Shown here: positions 50,226-62,479 of the stretch, in pieces | Numbering within the stretch: position 1 is the first letter of the stretch | Layout: each line of letters begins with the position of its first letter | Assembly (NCBI GenBank): GCA_963277665.1 | Contig: OY728147.1 | Location: 1,261,323,424-1,261,387,423 of the forward strand | Direction of reading: 5' to 3' | Length of the DNA: 64,000 nucleotides | Source: Viscum album | Lineage: Eukaryota > Streptophyta > Magnoliopsida > Santalales > Viscaceae | Notes under the pieces: generated by a model | The model's database searches: none | What the model saw: only the letters and a program-made list of their open reading frames with translations | What the model was told of the DNA's origin: nothing | Made by a program: the position numbers and the translations under genes

Positions 50226-51330
50226 AAAATGGTACCTCAAATGACATTTGGATCGCCTAACACAGGTAATGATAAATAATAAATCTAACCACAACCTACT
50301 TCATGGACTCTCTGACCCTTCTGAAGACCACCTCCATAGCCACACACTGCACTATAAGAAAGGATAGTGTCATGGGGTTGTCCCCTTCCAGCCCCATATA
50401 CTCTCTTTTGATCCAAAACTGGAGCTACCTGATGTTATTTCCACTGCTATAACTACCTCAATGGAGGAATATTAAGTGGAAAAATTGGTGAACACTGACT
50501 TCTTAGAAAGCCTATGCACTCTCTAATATAAGGAACATGTCCTGTGTAAGAAAAATGTGTGTCTGATACCTGGGAATAGGCTTCAGAGTCGCCGAACCCG
50601 AGGAAAGAAGTCATAGGGGCTAGGACATACCCCCATCTGATTGGAATCGCTTCTATCATGAAAAATCGTCACCCCAGACCACATCTCTACTTTGTGAGTA
50701 ATCCTGTTGACTTCCTTCTAATGATGATTTGATTCTATGTAATGTCCTCTCGATGACCTCTTCTACTTCTATCACCTCGAAATTCATCTTCAACATAAAT
50801 GGGGTGACTTGACATTGGATATTTGGATGCAAATACTCCTCTAAATTCCCCTCCCTGGCTTCCTCATATAGAAATAGGTCTAAATCATATCTCAAAATTT
50901 TCCTATAATAGATCCCAAACTCGTACACATGGGAGCTCCCTTGCCAAAGGGTAAGAAGCACTAGGTGAATGTTCGCCTTCACAGTCGAAGAAAGAAACTT
51001 ATCTCTAAACAAGTCTCAAAACTCATCCTAAGAGACTAATGAATCTTCGTGATAAAATAGTAACAAGAATCACCACTACCTTGCCTCCCCACAAAGCAAT
51101 GTTCAATCAACGATACCCAATGCTCCTTTCGATAAGAGATCAAACTGAAGTACATATCAACCACCTCCAACTAGTATACTATAACGGTATCTGAAAAGAT
51201 GCCCTGGTACCACTGAGAAATCTAAAACTAAACCTCTCAAATTATCCTCCTCCAAGTGCCATATTTTTAAACCTCTACACTATAGTGATCTACTGGTGCA
51301 ACTTGTTGAACGTATTCTATGCGAACCTGA
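50226..51330 (-). pseudogene. Element C gag remnant
   Basis: The open stretch 50656-51012 on minus starts MFRDKFLSSTVKANIHLVLL, then LTLWQGSSHVYEFG and LRYDLDLFLYEEAREGNLEE. This is the Retrotrans_gag pattern (F---FFP---K----EFL-L-QGSM-V-EY, RYAPELV--E). Upstream (51030-51250) the amino-terminal half is readable but interrupted. Downstream, 50480-50600 (SYTGHVPYIRECIGF) is a zinc knuckle whose cysteines have mostly gone. It is non-functional. Confidence 0.8.
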
Positions 51331-51722
51331 TGGATACTTTGAAATGGAGCTATACCTGAAAAAGAATAAAAAGTTAAATATCATAATCCTATAATATAAA
51401 AGTCACTAAAATTAATTAATTGTATTATTTTATTCATTTTAGGTTAACCTACACAAGCTCTATACATTCAAACACATGCTCAAATAATAAAGATTCATGA
51501 TACATTCCAAGTTATTTGTCCTATGACTAGTATCATCTCATTTAGTAGCCAATGTAAGCATAAATGTTCATGCATCAGATCACAGGGGGGCCCAAATATT
51601 CATGTCTCAGTTTCTATCCTATGGTTACATTTCTTTCTAAATATAGATGACATTGTTTCCCTACCAACCCGTGCAACTTCACATGTTCCTAACTCCAAAC
51701 TTCATCATATCTGTAAACCAGA

Positions 51723-51737
51723 CATTTGATACCACTC
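51723..51737 (-). other. Element C primer binding site
   Basis: Minus strand: LTR end ...GGGGGTCATGATA, then GAGTGGTATCAAATG. TGGTATCA is the initiator tRNA-Met core. Confidence 0.85.
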
Positions 51738-54088
51738 TATCATGACCCCCTCCCCACAAAGTGTACCCCTCATGGGGCGATAATAGGATATGAGAGATAG
51801 TGACCCCCGAGTCCCACCTCCAGCAGTCTCTGAGTTAGAAAATAGGACCTAGGTAATAAAAAATATGTAGATGGGAGGCATTTCCATCTAAGAGAAACAC
51901 ATGCTCGATAGAGATATAAGAAAAAAACCAAACATCTCATGCTTAGGATACTATATAAAAAAACCAAGTACACAAATGTAATGTCATTAAATAACTACTA
52001 CAACTAAAAATAAATTTCAAGTACAAAAATAAATTATTGATGGTAGCAACCATGATTCCTATATAGCTTCTGTTAATTCCCAAGCTAGTAGTAACTAGCC
52101 TAATCTCCAACCTACTTCAACTAACCTAAAAAATATTTTATATATATGTTGGGTGAGTATAATAGTATACTCAGTTGTATCATCCCCAGATCCTCTCATG
52201 AAAAGGGTAAATAAATCATACATAATCATAGTGAACAACAAGTGAAAATAACTTGTCACCTAAACTGGTATAATAAGTTCTCAGCCTCACCAGGACTACT
52301 CTCACCAAGTATCGCATACAAGATCACATTAAATAATAATGAACAGAAAGGGTAACCTAATACTTCTTCCCCAATAGTTTTCTACTATTCCCCCATCATC
52401 ACACATCCTGAGTAACTCCCTCTAAATAGGCTACCCCGAAAACACCTAGGAAAAACACTGCAACATGCACCTCATGCAACATACCACTATTCCCACATAA
52501 CAAAAAGTAACCAGGTAGTTTCTGAGATCCATCACGTCCATCATAACAAGTATCATTCATCGTGTATTATAACTCAAGACACCACAACCCATACACAATG
52601 TAACTAATCTCAATCTATCACTTCATATACACGTTATACCTATAGTATCCCTTAGAAAACTATGTCCAGAATATATGTGTGTGAAATGACTACAAGACAT
52701 TACATCCCTCAACACACATATTTGGGGGAAACTAAATTTCGTTCATACTAGCACCAGTAACTACCATGATAAGAGAGTGGGGACAAAGGGGTTACTCATC
52801 TATCCGTCCTCCCACTGGGATGTTGGGGAAAACCCCCACCACCTAGGGCTCGGAATGCCCAGGGTGTTAGTGTCCCTAACCGACAGGGTAGAGTATTTTA
52901 TAGAAACACAAAAACTTCATGATATAATATATATTATAACCAAACTATGTGCATAACCTATTCTTAGGAAAAACTATAGCTAATGTCACTCGGACTCGTG
53001 GCTTCCACTACAAAAGACTAGTTTTCCTATAAGCAGACATCCATTTAAAGATCTAAATTAAAATACTTTATTCCTTTTCATTACTTTAACATAGCATTAA
53101 TTAATTATTTAACTATTGATTAACAATTATCATATAGACATTACATATCATTAGCATCACAAAAAGTTACATTCCCTCAATGAATAAGAAACCAATTCCA
53201 CGAAATCATAGAATTATAACATCATTATTTCATCCTAGAAAAATCCAAACCCATGTGTTAAACATTTATTAGTTTATTTAACACCGTCAATTTCATTGAG
53301 ATATAAGTGTATAAATCACGCTAACTCTATGATTTGATATAAATAAAAGAAAAGAAGTGAATCTTCTACCTCAAAAGGACATCGACATTGTTCTTAGGAG
53401 AACATACCATGAAATGAATCTTCAACCACCTCTCCCCAAAGTACATAATCCACCCTAGGATGTCGTAGAACCACCACACCAAAAAAACTAATAGAAACAC
53501 CATTAGAAACATATTTGTGTAGACTCCATTGAATAATGAGAAGGTATGGAAGGAATTGAGTTCAAATTGAAAGAAAATGATTGAAAATAACGGAATAATG
53601 CACCTTCAATCACCACAAATATCAGTGGATCAAATATAGAATCCCAATGATCGATCCCCCTCAAAGGGAGTCCAAAACACTGTAGGACAAGGATGGTGTA
53701 TTCCTAGAATTAGGAAGATACCCACTATAACCATAGGGTTATGAATAACTCAAGTGGATAAAAATGCTTAATATAGAACTGTAGTGGGGAATTTCATGAT
53801 GTGTAATCCCCTTTCACGTCATCTAATTCTCAGGGTTCGGTTTCCACTAAAAATGATTCACCGCTTAATTTTAATTTTTTTCAAACCTCGATATATTGCA
53901 CATTTTGAAATCGATTTTAACATCATTTAAAACATTTACATGTCATGAAAAAGGTTTACACGGTGTTAAATATACCGGCTTCCATATTTTAGTAGTTGAG
54001 TCCCTCGAAACTTCTTATGATCCTCCTCTAGCACCTCAGTCTTTGAAAACATGAAAAGGGTCGATCCACATGGATCCATTACCTTACA
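51738..54088 (-). repeat. Element C 5' LTR (~2.35 kb, internally deleted)
   Basis: On minus it starts TGTAAGGTAATGGATCC (54088) and ends GTCATGATA (51738). Collinear with the 3' LTR (for example GGATGTTGGGGAAAAC at 52819 and 44401). It lacks the equivalent of 44885-46033, with the break near 53312. Confidence 0.85.
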
Positions 54089-57000
54089 ATTTAGATATAT
54101 TTAATGAATATAAATAATATTTTTGATATTATTATGATTCCAAAAATATAAATTATTATTTAAATTCCTTCCATTCATTATAATAAAATTTAAATTCACA
54201 CATGTGCATACATGCTTTCTACAATCTCCAAAAAGTGATGTAATTTATTTTCCTTCACCAACATACATGACTAGTTTTAAAAGTGAATATAATGAATAAA
54301 TATGATATTTGTTAAATTATTAAGATTATTAATATTATTAAACCATGAACAATGTTGTTGGAACAAAATAATCAAATCAAAACCATATGTGTAAAATATA
54401 ATATCTAACACTTGAAAATTTATTTTAACGAGGAATTTTTAATAAATGTTTCATTGGAAATTATAATAGAATGATATTATAAGTACCTGGCCTAAAAAAT
54501 ACATATTCTAGTTATTTTAATATTATAAATCAATATACTTTCGAAATATATTTTAGGATTCTAGATTTAGAAAATTTAAACTAACTCATACATGGTAAAC
54601 CAATACATTATAGGTGGACACATATACATAGTATAAATTTCTTCATAAAACAAACTTTTTTAAAATAAATCTTATTTTCTCTTCATGAAAGAATCATCAC
54701 AATTCCCCTCCTCTGATTCCATCCTTGTCATTAGTCCCCATTAAATCCTTTGAAACACATTTATAAACATTGGATGATAATAAAATCTCAGTAATGGATA
54801 TAAAATAAAGGAAAATATTATTCCAGTAAAAATACATAAAAACATTTTCTCTTAAACATATCTATTCACCTGGAAAAAGAAATCATATTTTAAAAAATAT
54901 CATTATCTTACCCTTTGAAAATCATCTTATTTTCCTAAAAACTCCATAAAAATTAATACAATATATAAGTTGTTAACTTTGGAAATCATTTCCATATAAC
55001 TCTTACAAATTGAGTTACCAATATGGAAAACCTCCAAATCTGGAGTACCCCATGAATTGGAAGTTATAATATAACCACCTATCCTCATTGGTTTATCACA
55101 GAACCATCCATCAATGGTTAATATTATAATAACCAATCGATGTTTTATGATGGAACCATATATAATTAGTTTATAATTGAACCACACATCATCATAAATA
55201 GTTACCAAGAATAATAAAATCAGCATAAATTATAAAATATTTCATCATAAAACACTCTTTGAAGAAAATAAACCTTCCATTTTCAAAATCACTCATTTTG
55301 AAATACATTTCACTTAAAATGGAAAAAATTTTCATTAAAAGTAACCACATATACTTTTAAAGTTATTTTAGAAATATTAAGGGGACATAAAATTGGGAAA
55401 ATTTCATTTATTCCATATATCTAAAAAACATTATGTTTTTATTTTGTAAAAAGAAGCGTTAAAAGAGTGATTTTAATGGAAAGTCCCTTAACTTAAGTTC
55501 GACATCCTATAAAAGCGTTAAAAAATCCCATATAATTGTTCAATGAGTGTTATTAATTCATTTTAGATCTATATTAATATATATATATATATGTTAAATT
55601 ATATGATCTTTTGATAACATCTTATCTCCCGTTTATTAATAATATTTTATTATTTCCATTATATTGTGAGCGATCGTTTCATGGTTTCATGGTTTGTTGA
55701 CTATTGTATATTTGTGGATGATCTTTTCAATTGGTAAATGTAATCCAAAATTGAACTTATATGGAATTAATGTAACTTTATATTTTTAAATGGTTTTATA
55801 TATCCTTTTTTCCAACTGACATGATGATGATTCATGTGATAAACAGTAATGATAAATGTTTGGTTTATTTCAGTGGTTTTTTTGACTATCACGAACTAGA
55901 ATCATTTTGTTTAATATTATAACCATATATTAATTCTAAAATTTGAGACCATATATATATATATTTTATTTTAAACAATTATTACTGAATTTAAACTTCC
56001 CATGAATGTGGTAAAGGGAAATGAAAACTCATCCATTTTTAAGGTGGTGAATTGACATACCGTAGCTGATGTTTTTGTTTTTATGAATAAAATGAGAAGA
56101 TATAAGATTTGATGATGGATATTCCATTTAAATAATTAAATTAAATTATATATATTATAATTTAATTATCATAATTTTTTTATAGGTGTTAGAATAAGGC
56201 ATAAGAGAGAGAAAAAATTTTAGAGAGAAGAAATAGAAATTTACCTATTGAATATAATATTTGGGGTATTCTCTTTAAGGAACTTTGAATTGGTCTTTTG
56301 GTGAGACGAGAACCTCTAAAATGAGGGTAGGAATGATGAGAAGAGAATTTGGTAGATGATGGTTCAGCTATATTGCTCGTTTTGGTAAAAATAAGTTAAG
56401 GAAGGAGTGACATTTTATAATTGAGGTGAGGGGAATATTAGGAATTTTGTAAAATATTAAAATATATTAAGCCTCGTTTAGATCCAAAGACTTATAGATG
56501 GCCTATAAAGCATAGATATTGACATTTAGGACCAAATATTATCCCATTCAGTCTTATTTTATAATTTTATGATTTTTAAATAATTCAATAACATATTACA
56601 ATGATGAAAAAACATTATGCTCAAATTTAATATTATTCATTACTATGACTTAAAAAATATAAAAATGTTCCAAATAAGAAGAAAAATCTTTTATATCCTA
56701 GAAATTTCATATTTATTTATATAATTCCAGGATTAGATTAATTATATCAAATTATATTTATTTTAAAAAAATTAATATAATTTATTTTATTTATTCATTA
56801 ATTTAATAATTATTTCATCATTATTGTGTGAGCATATAAGATATTTATTTATTTCCTAAAAATTAAAAAATAAATTTACCTGAAGAATATAAATGTATTC
56901 TATTTTGAGAGACTATTTATAATATAATATATCTTCTATAAAACTAAATATTAAAAACTTTATACTGATTAAAAACCATAATGTGAATACTTTGACTTTC

Positions 57001-57100
57001 TTTTAGTTAGAATGTTAAAAAAGACATAATTTCAAACAAGAGAATTCCAAAAGGTTATATATTCAACAATATTTTTTTTGTATTTTCAATTTCCAATTTT
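54089..57100 (-). repeat. Probable minus-strand LTR remnant of the long-LTR family
   Basis: Minus strand has CCCCTCACCTCAATTATAAA (56413 region), then CTCCTTCC and GCTGAACCATC-AAATTCTCTTC, in the same order as the array (TATA, CACCC, GCTCAGCCAAACC, AAATATTCTCTC). The downstream part (55.2-55.5 kb) is the right kind of A+T-rich sequence, but the GC motif is not recognisable and neither border is certain. Confidence 0.5.
56413..56419 (-). promoter_or_regulatory. TATA box of the 54-57 kb LTR remnant
   Basis: TATAAAA on minus following ATTCCCCTCACCTCAAT; aligned with the array promoter. Confidence 0.5.
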
Positions 57101-57179
57101 AATGTCTAAGGGTGAACCCTAACAAATTCAACCAATTAAAACCAAAAAAGGAAAGTCATCGTAGATAGAGACTACTAGA

Positions 57180-57400
57180 AAAACCCCTACCCAATGACTA
57201 CATCATTACTTCAAGACTCTATCTTTGCATGACCTCTTGGCTAGTTGTCCCATTCAGGATTTCATGGGCCCGATACCGAGGAAAAAAGACATACCCTCTC
57301 ATTCATCCAAATCTGAAATGGCCAACCTCTGGTGAATTCTTCCTACTCTGAATCCTCATCTAGAGTAGTTCCTCGTAGAGTTTCTAGATTCTTTCACATT
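57180..57400 (-). repeat. Dispersed repeat, copy 1 (unassigned)
   Basis: Aligns almost without gaps to 59955-60110: CATACCCTCTCATTCATCCA here against CATACCCTCTAATTATTCCA there, with matching flanks (CCGATACCGAGG / GGTAACGATGG; GGTGAATTCTTCC / AGTGAATGAACC). Both copies have short minus-strand open stretches. Copy 2 lies just beyond the integrase end of another gypsy relic, so this may be a pol-tail or 3' region. The family is not recognised. Confidence 0.5.
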
Positions 57401-58720
57401 AAGGAATACAAATATCATTAAATACCAACATACTGGCACAAACCGTGAAGATCCATGCATGGGAAAGCTCAACCAAAAAATCAATTCAATAAGAGAATTT
57501 AAAATACCAAATACACAATCAAAATGACTTAAATTTTGATACCCAATCCACACGTCAACCTCATCAGAATCCTTAAAAGTTTTCATTGAACATATATGGG
57601 AGCCACCAAAGTTGGATCCACCACAAGAAGTCTGTGGTTTATTGCCCTCACATCCCAAAGAAACATGAATACCACCACTCGAATCTACCTCGGAGAGAGT
57701 GGTGAAGTCCTGGATAAAGTGAAGGTGAACGAGCAGCCAATTCCTTCAACATAGCTTGCCTCCATAGCCCCCATCATCAACCATCACCATAGAAATCAAA
57801 TACGAACAATATAAAATCCAAAAATACCAATTTCATCTCATAAAACTAGCATCATATCACTAAAAAATTCATAGAAAAAATCCCTATGAACAATCATGGT
57901 TATGAACGCCATCTAGAACACTGACATATGCTTAACCAGCACATCCCAAAACCACTTTAGAATCATTTTTACCAAACTGACTGGTAGAGGATCCAGTCAA
58001 CATGAATCAATAGTAGAGATAGAAACGGCCTCGACCTCACTATCAGGACATGACCTACACAAGAATGGTTATCTTCTTTCAAAACCTTATGAGCACCCTC
58101 GATGATCACCCTCTTCATCTTACTAATCAAAACAAATCAATAGTAACCAGTTGAAAAAAATCACTAGGAATGAGATGAAATCCTCAATAACAGATAACAC
58201 ACCATCTTATATCTCTATAATATAGAACACCAGCCAGAGAAAGCATCAAGGAAACAACAACACACCATCCAACCATCCACCCATCATAGGAAAACAACAA
58301 CATCACCAACAACCAAAAACAACTGATGATGAAAAGAAACACTGGGCATACCAATATGAAAATTAAAGGGAACCACATAGGTTAGATCTGGAATAACCAG
58401 TGATGAGAACCTCCAAGTTGGTCTTGAACTTTGAAACCAATCATGATCTTGATAAAACAAAATATTTTAGATGCCCCAAATAGCAAGAAAGCCTAGGAAA
58501 TAAGAGGAGATGAGGAAACAGAACCAACCAAGAACCAAGACATTGAGGAATGGGGAATCCAAGAGTGATACCATTTCCGATGGATGAGAGATAACACATA
58601 AGAATATTTTAATGTCGAAGCATGAGTGAAGCTGGAGTAGGAACCCAAAAACGGAAGCATGAGAAGGAAACCCAAAATATCTATGGAGAGGCGGCTGATA
58701 GAGTGTTGCGCCATCCAAAA
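57401..58720. other. Moderately G+C-richer spacer, no supported gene
   Basis: The minus strand has an open stretch at 57356-57658 and others at 58467-58718, but none shows a known domain, and frames overlap without continuity. Base composition differs from the flanking A+T-rich DNA, which suggests a different insertion. A host exon cannot be excluded, but there is no evidence for one. Confidence 0.4.
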
Positions 58721-59860
58721 AAGGTCATATATTAGACCTAAGGATTCTTATGGTAGAATATTAATCATCTATAAATATTTAGAAATGCAGTTGGGTCATT
58801 TATTAGTTCTTATAATATTAATTAAAATATTTTTATTAAATTCCATTCAATTTGGACAAACACTATGTTAGTGTTTTATAATAATTAAATTAAATTATTT
58901 CATATAGAAAACATAAAATATATTAGCATAATAAATATAAATTAATTAGTTTCAATATAATATTTTATTTTTTCTACTTATGTATATTTACTCATATCCA
59001 TGTCAAGAATAACTATTTAATTAGTTAGTTGATTTTTCTAACCTTGAGCAAGCATTTCACAAGAATTTGGATTAGATCAATATTATATAACTATAAATTT
59101 ATAAAAATTTAACAAAAATAATCCTCAATACATAATATTCAATAAAAAATATGTTCAAATACATCTTATTAAATAATTATTATTTATAAGTCACCAATCT
59201 CAATTTTTCCAATACTGTACAGGCACTACGTTAACATTGAAAATTATTTTCATGTTTATCTTGAATGAAATTATAATATACAAGTTATGAATTAATTTTT
59301 AAAGATATTTATATTATAATATCATAATTTATTCATTCCCTATGTTTTATAAATTATAAATCATAAATATTTCTTGACGATATCAAAAAAATACTGTATT
59401 TTTTTATTCTTCACTAAAAAAAATTATTTTTTTGTTAATTCATCCTATGATACTTTTGAAATTAAAATTAAAATATTATATTAGTTTTTCAAATTTACAT
59501 TCAATTATTTTAAAATAAATATTTTTAATATAACCATATGATAAACTGATTTAATATAACTATTTATTTTAAGAATTATTTTACTTATTTTTGATGAATT
59601 TAAATAACTAATTGTGGAATAAAAATAAATATGAAAAGAATATATTATAACAGTAGTTGGGTTATTGCATCCGACCCACCATTCTGAAAATTTCAACCTT
59701 GTGATTTTATTACATATTAAAAAAATAGGGATACTTTTCCCTCATATCCTACTTGAATGGCCTGAAGGCCTTCATTTTTTATAATCCTCCTTTCAAGGGT
59801 TGAAGGGGAACCCTTACATTACATTGATTATAGGTTTCGTTACATCATAGGACCTGATGT
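58721..59860. other. A+T-rich spacer without identifiable feature
   Basis: Nothing recognised on either strand. Confidence 0.5.
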
Positions 59861-59954
59861 TCTTAATGGAATACATCCAAGACCATGACAACATGAAATT
59901 TCCCCTCCTCACTATCTTCATCATGATTAGCTCTCCAGCTTTTCATGGTTGTTC

Positions 59955-60110
59955 AGCTAGTTTTCCTATACAAGGATGTATAGGCCTGGTAACGATGGTA
60001 AATTTCATACCCTCTAATTATTCCAAATCCAATAGCTCTACTCTAGTGAATGAACCTTGCTCTAAATCCACCTCTCGATCAGGTTCCTTATAGAATTTTT
60101 CTGGTTCTCA
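59955..60110 (-). repeat. Dispersed repeat, copy 2 (unassigned)
   Basis: Partner of 57180-57400. It lies on the 3' side of the minus-strand integrase remnant, separated from it by the SINE-like sequence. Confidence 0.5.
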
Positions 60111-60242
60111 TCTACACAGATGGTATCCCGAAGGCCATAAGCTGGCATAAAGGTGGCCCAAAAACATTACTAAACCAAAGGCCTGGGTTAACCAAAGGCC
60201 TTAAGGACTCTATGCCCAAATTGATGGCCTGAAGGTGAATAG

Positions 60243-60322
60243 TTCTGGCTACTATAGTACCGAATAGTAAATACTAAAGTTACTACACAGTACCTACTAC
60301 AGTGACTTCTAAAGTAACCTGA
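60243..60322. repeat. Degenerate ACTA(C/T)AGTA-type short repeats
   Basis: ACTATAGTACC, AATAGTAAATACTAAAG, TTACTACACAGTACC and TACTACAGTGAC follow one another. It is adjacent to the SINE-like head and may be its body. Confidence 0.5.
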
Positions 60323-60415
60323 AAATATTTTTCAACCAGATTCAAACCTGGGTCTCATGGATCCACTTGATGAGTCCTCACCAACCAGGTTGAGGCTCAT
60401 GTCCACTTTTACCAC
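60323..60415 (-). mobile_element. tRNA-derived SINE-like head
   Basis: The minus strand begins GGACATGAGCCTCAACCTGG. It has an A-box-like TGGTTGGTGAGG (60376-60387) and, 38 bp on, a B box AGGTTTGAATCT (60338-60349). It inserts at or just after the end of pol. It is a different sequence from the SINE-like insert in the array. The 3' end is uncertain and may reach ~60110. Confidence 0.5.
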
Positions 60416-60429
60416 ATAATATTTTTATT

Positions 60430-61720
60430 TTCACATGTTTCTTATTCAACCATGTGGTTTCTCAAAAAAACATTAACCTACTGAATTAGCTTATTGTGCA
60501 ATAATTTCTCTCTATGTTTAATAATATAAATAGATTGTTCCTCATAAATTTTTTTTATTCCAAATGAACTACATTAGGGATCAAAACATGAGATTAATCT
60601 ATTACATTCTTGCTTAACTGAGATATATGAAATACATTATGTATCTGGGATAAACTCAGAGGAAAGGATACTCTATAAGAAACTATTCCCACATTCTCTA
60701 GGATTTCATATAGTCCAATGAACCTTGGACTTGACATTACTTTATAAAAAAATGAATAAAACTTTTCCAGGGATATATTTTAAGAAAATAATGATCACCT
60801 ACCTTGAATAAAAGATCATTCCTCATATTATTTTTACAAATTTTATACTTTCCCTAATCTTTCCTTATATGTTGTTGAATAATTTTCACCATCTCATCAA
60901 TTTATTCTCTAAATTCTGGTCTCATCAACTTTATTTCACTTACTTCATCACAAAATACTTTTGGAAGACACATCTTCCCATATAGTTTCTCAAAAGGATT
61001 GATCTATATACTTGAATGAAAACTATTATTTTAAGAAAACTCAACAAAAGAAATATGTTGATTCCAACTTCCCTAGTAATACATTTAACAATATTGATGC
61101 ATTCCCTTCATATTATAGATTTCTTTCTTAGTATTTCCATAAAATTTAAGATGAAATTCATTATATAAATTTTATTCAGTTCCCAACAACTTTTGAAGGA
61201 ATTTTCAAAATTTATAAGTGAACATGGGAACAAGCTTTGATACAATGGAGAGAGGGACTCCCTGTAAAAAAAATAATCTATTTTAGTTACATTAAGTAAT
61301 GTTGATCTAAATAAATAGTATCTCAAATAGAAAAGAAATGTGCAGATTTAGTCATTCGATCAACAATAACAAAAATCGTATTGTTACCTGAAGAATTATT
61401 TGGTAGTCCCACCACAAAATTCATAGATATATTTTTTCATTTATGATCTTGAAATAGAAATAGATGAATCAACCCCTTCAGTAATTTTCATTCTTCTTTA
61501 AAATTTTGACAAGTCAAACATATCATTTTGAATTCTAAAATATCTCTTTTCATTCCATCCCACCAACAATACTCCTAAAGTTCTCTATAAATCTTATTGC
61601 TACCAGGATGAACTAAAAATGAATAGCTCCGAGCTTTAATTAAAAATAATTTCTTCAGATAGAAATCATAACACACACATAATCTCTTTCCACATCTGAA
61701 GGCACAAACTTAATCAACAT
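60430..61720 (-). pseudogene. Degenerate Ty3/gypsy integrase
   Basis: Minus-strand frames give the zinc-binding region at 61490-61650 (VHPGSNKIYREL, YCWWDGMKRDILEFK, CLTCQNFK) and the catalytic core start at 61345-61450 (DFVVGLPNN, then [16 protein letters not shown]). A later core part lies at 61010-61260 (GSPSPLYQSLFP, LLGTELN-like, then SFHSSI-INPFEKLYGK). The GPY/F-type end is at 60600-60800 (FKVGDHYFLK, FIGLYEILENVGIVSYRVSF, LSQIHNVFHISQLSKNVID). The His-His-Cys-Cys finger is well kept. Frameshifts and stops are frequent. The tail (TTWLNKK) runs into the SINE-like insert. Confidence 0.88.
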
Positions 61721-61949
61721 TAAATTCATGAAACATAACCTTCTTCAACAGTCTATCTTTTTATATTACTCACAGTTTTCCTTCGGATATTTTTTAATTT
61801 TTTCAGATAGAAATGATTGCACTGACACCTAAAAATATAGAGGTACTTTTTACACCAACAACTTCTATTCAAAAATTCAAAAATTCAAAAAATCAAAGGT
61901 CAATGTTCTAATAGTAACATATTTAAAGTAGCATTAATTTTCCATCTCA

Positions 61950-62400
61950 AAGAATCATCAACTTTATTTTCATATCTAGGACTTCAGTGAATCATGCATT
62001 CATAATCATTCATCAGTTCTAGCAGTCATATTTTCCTCATGTTCAATTCCTTCTGAGTGAATATATACTTAAAAATTTTATCATAAGTATATATTTCATA
62101 CTTTTCTATATATAAGGATGATACTTCTATATTTTCAAATAAAAACCCCAAAACCATTAACTTCAAATCATGGGTAGGATAATTTAACTCATGAGGTTGT
62201 AGTCACCTTAAAGCATAATCAATTACTTGATCATTCAGAATCAGAACACAACCATGTCCATTCAATGAAGCATTACTATAGATTAAAAAATAACTATTTC
62301 TCGAGGGACGAGAACAAAACTACAACATTCAAAAATCAACTTTTTATTTCTTGGAAAAAATCATCACATTTTTTGGGATAAATTAAACTCTTTTTAAGTT
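61950..62400 (-). pseudogene. Degenerate RNase H upstream of the 60.4 kb integrase
   Basis: The minus strand reads SNASLNGHGCVLILNDQVID, then LQPHELNYPTHDLKLMVLGF, YIEKYEIYTYDKIFKYIFT and QKELNMRKI, with NDYECMIH and RYENKVDDSLRWK. This is a clear gypsy RNase H in nearly one frame, with D/N changes at the catalytic Asp (SNAS for SDAS). RT, protease and gag do not precede it; LTR sequence lies 5' within ~100 bp. A large deletion or template switch is implied. Confidence 0.88.
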
Positions 62401-62479
62401 AACACTATATAAACCCATACATTAAATACATTTTTATTACTTCAGAATTGAATCATACTTATTATAACATATAACAAAA

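Larger units (their letters stand above)
43323..54088 (-). mobile_element. Element C: structurally complete but decayed minus-strand Ty3/gypsy retrotransposon
   Basis: Direct LTR-type repeats at 43323-46823 and 51738-54088 flank a ~4.9 kb internal region. On the minus strand this carries, in order, primer site, gag, protease, RT, RNase H and integrase. The order PR-RT-RH-IN is diagnostic of Ty3/gypsy. Every domain is identifiable but broken. It interrupts the LTR that starts at 41791. No target-site duplication could be read with confidence. Confidence 0.9.

Noticed and set aside
57356..57658. 100-codon minus-strand frame considered as a host gene or exon
   Set aside because: No domain or signal was recognised and its downstream end overlaps a dispersed repeat. 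It is kept only as part of an unassigned segment.
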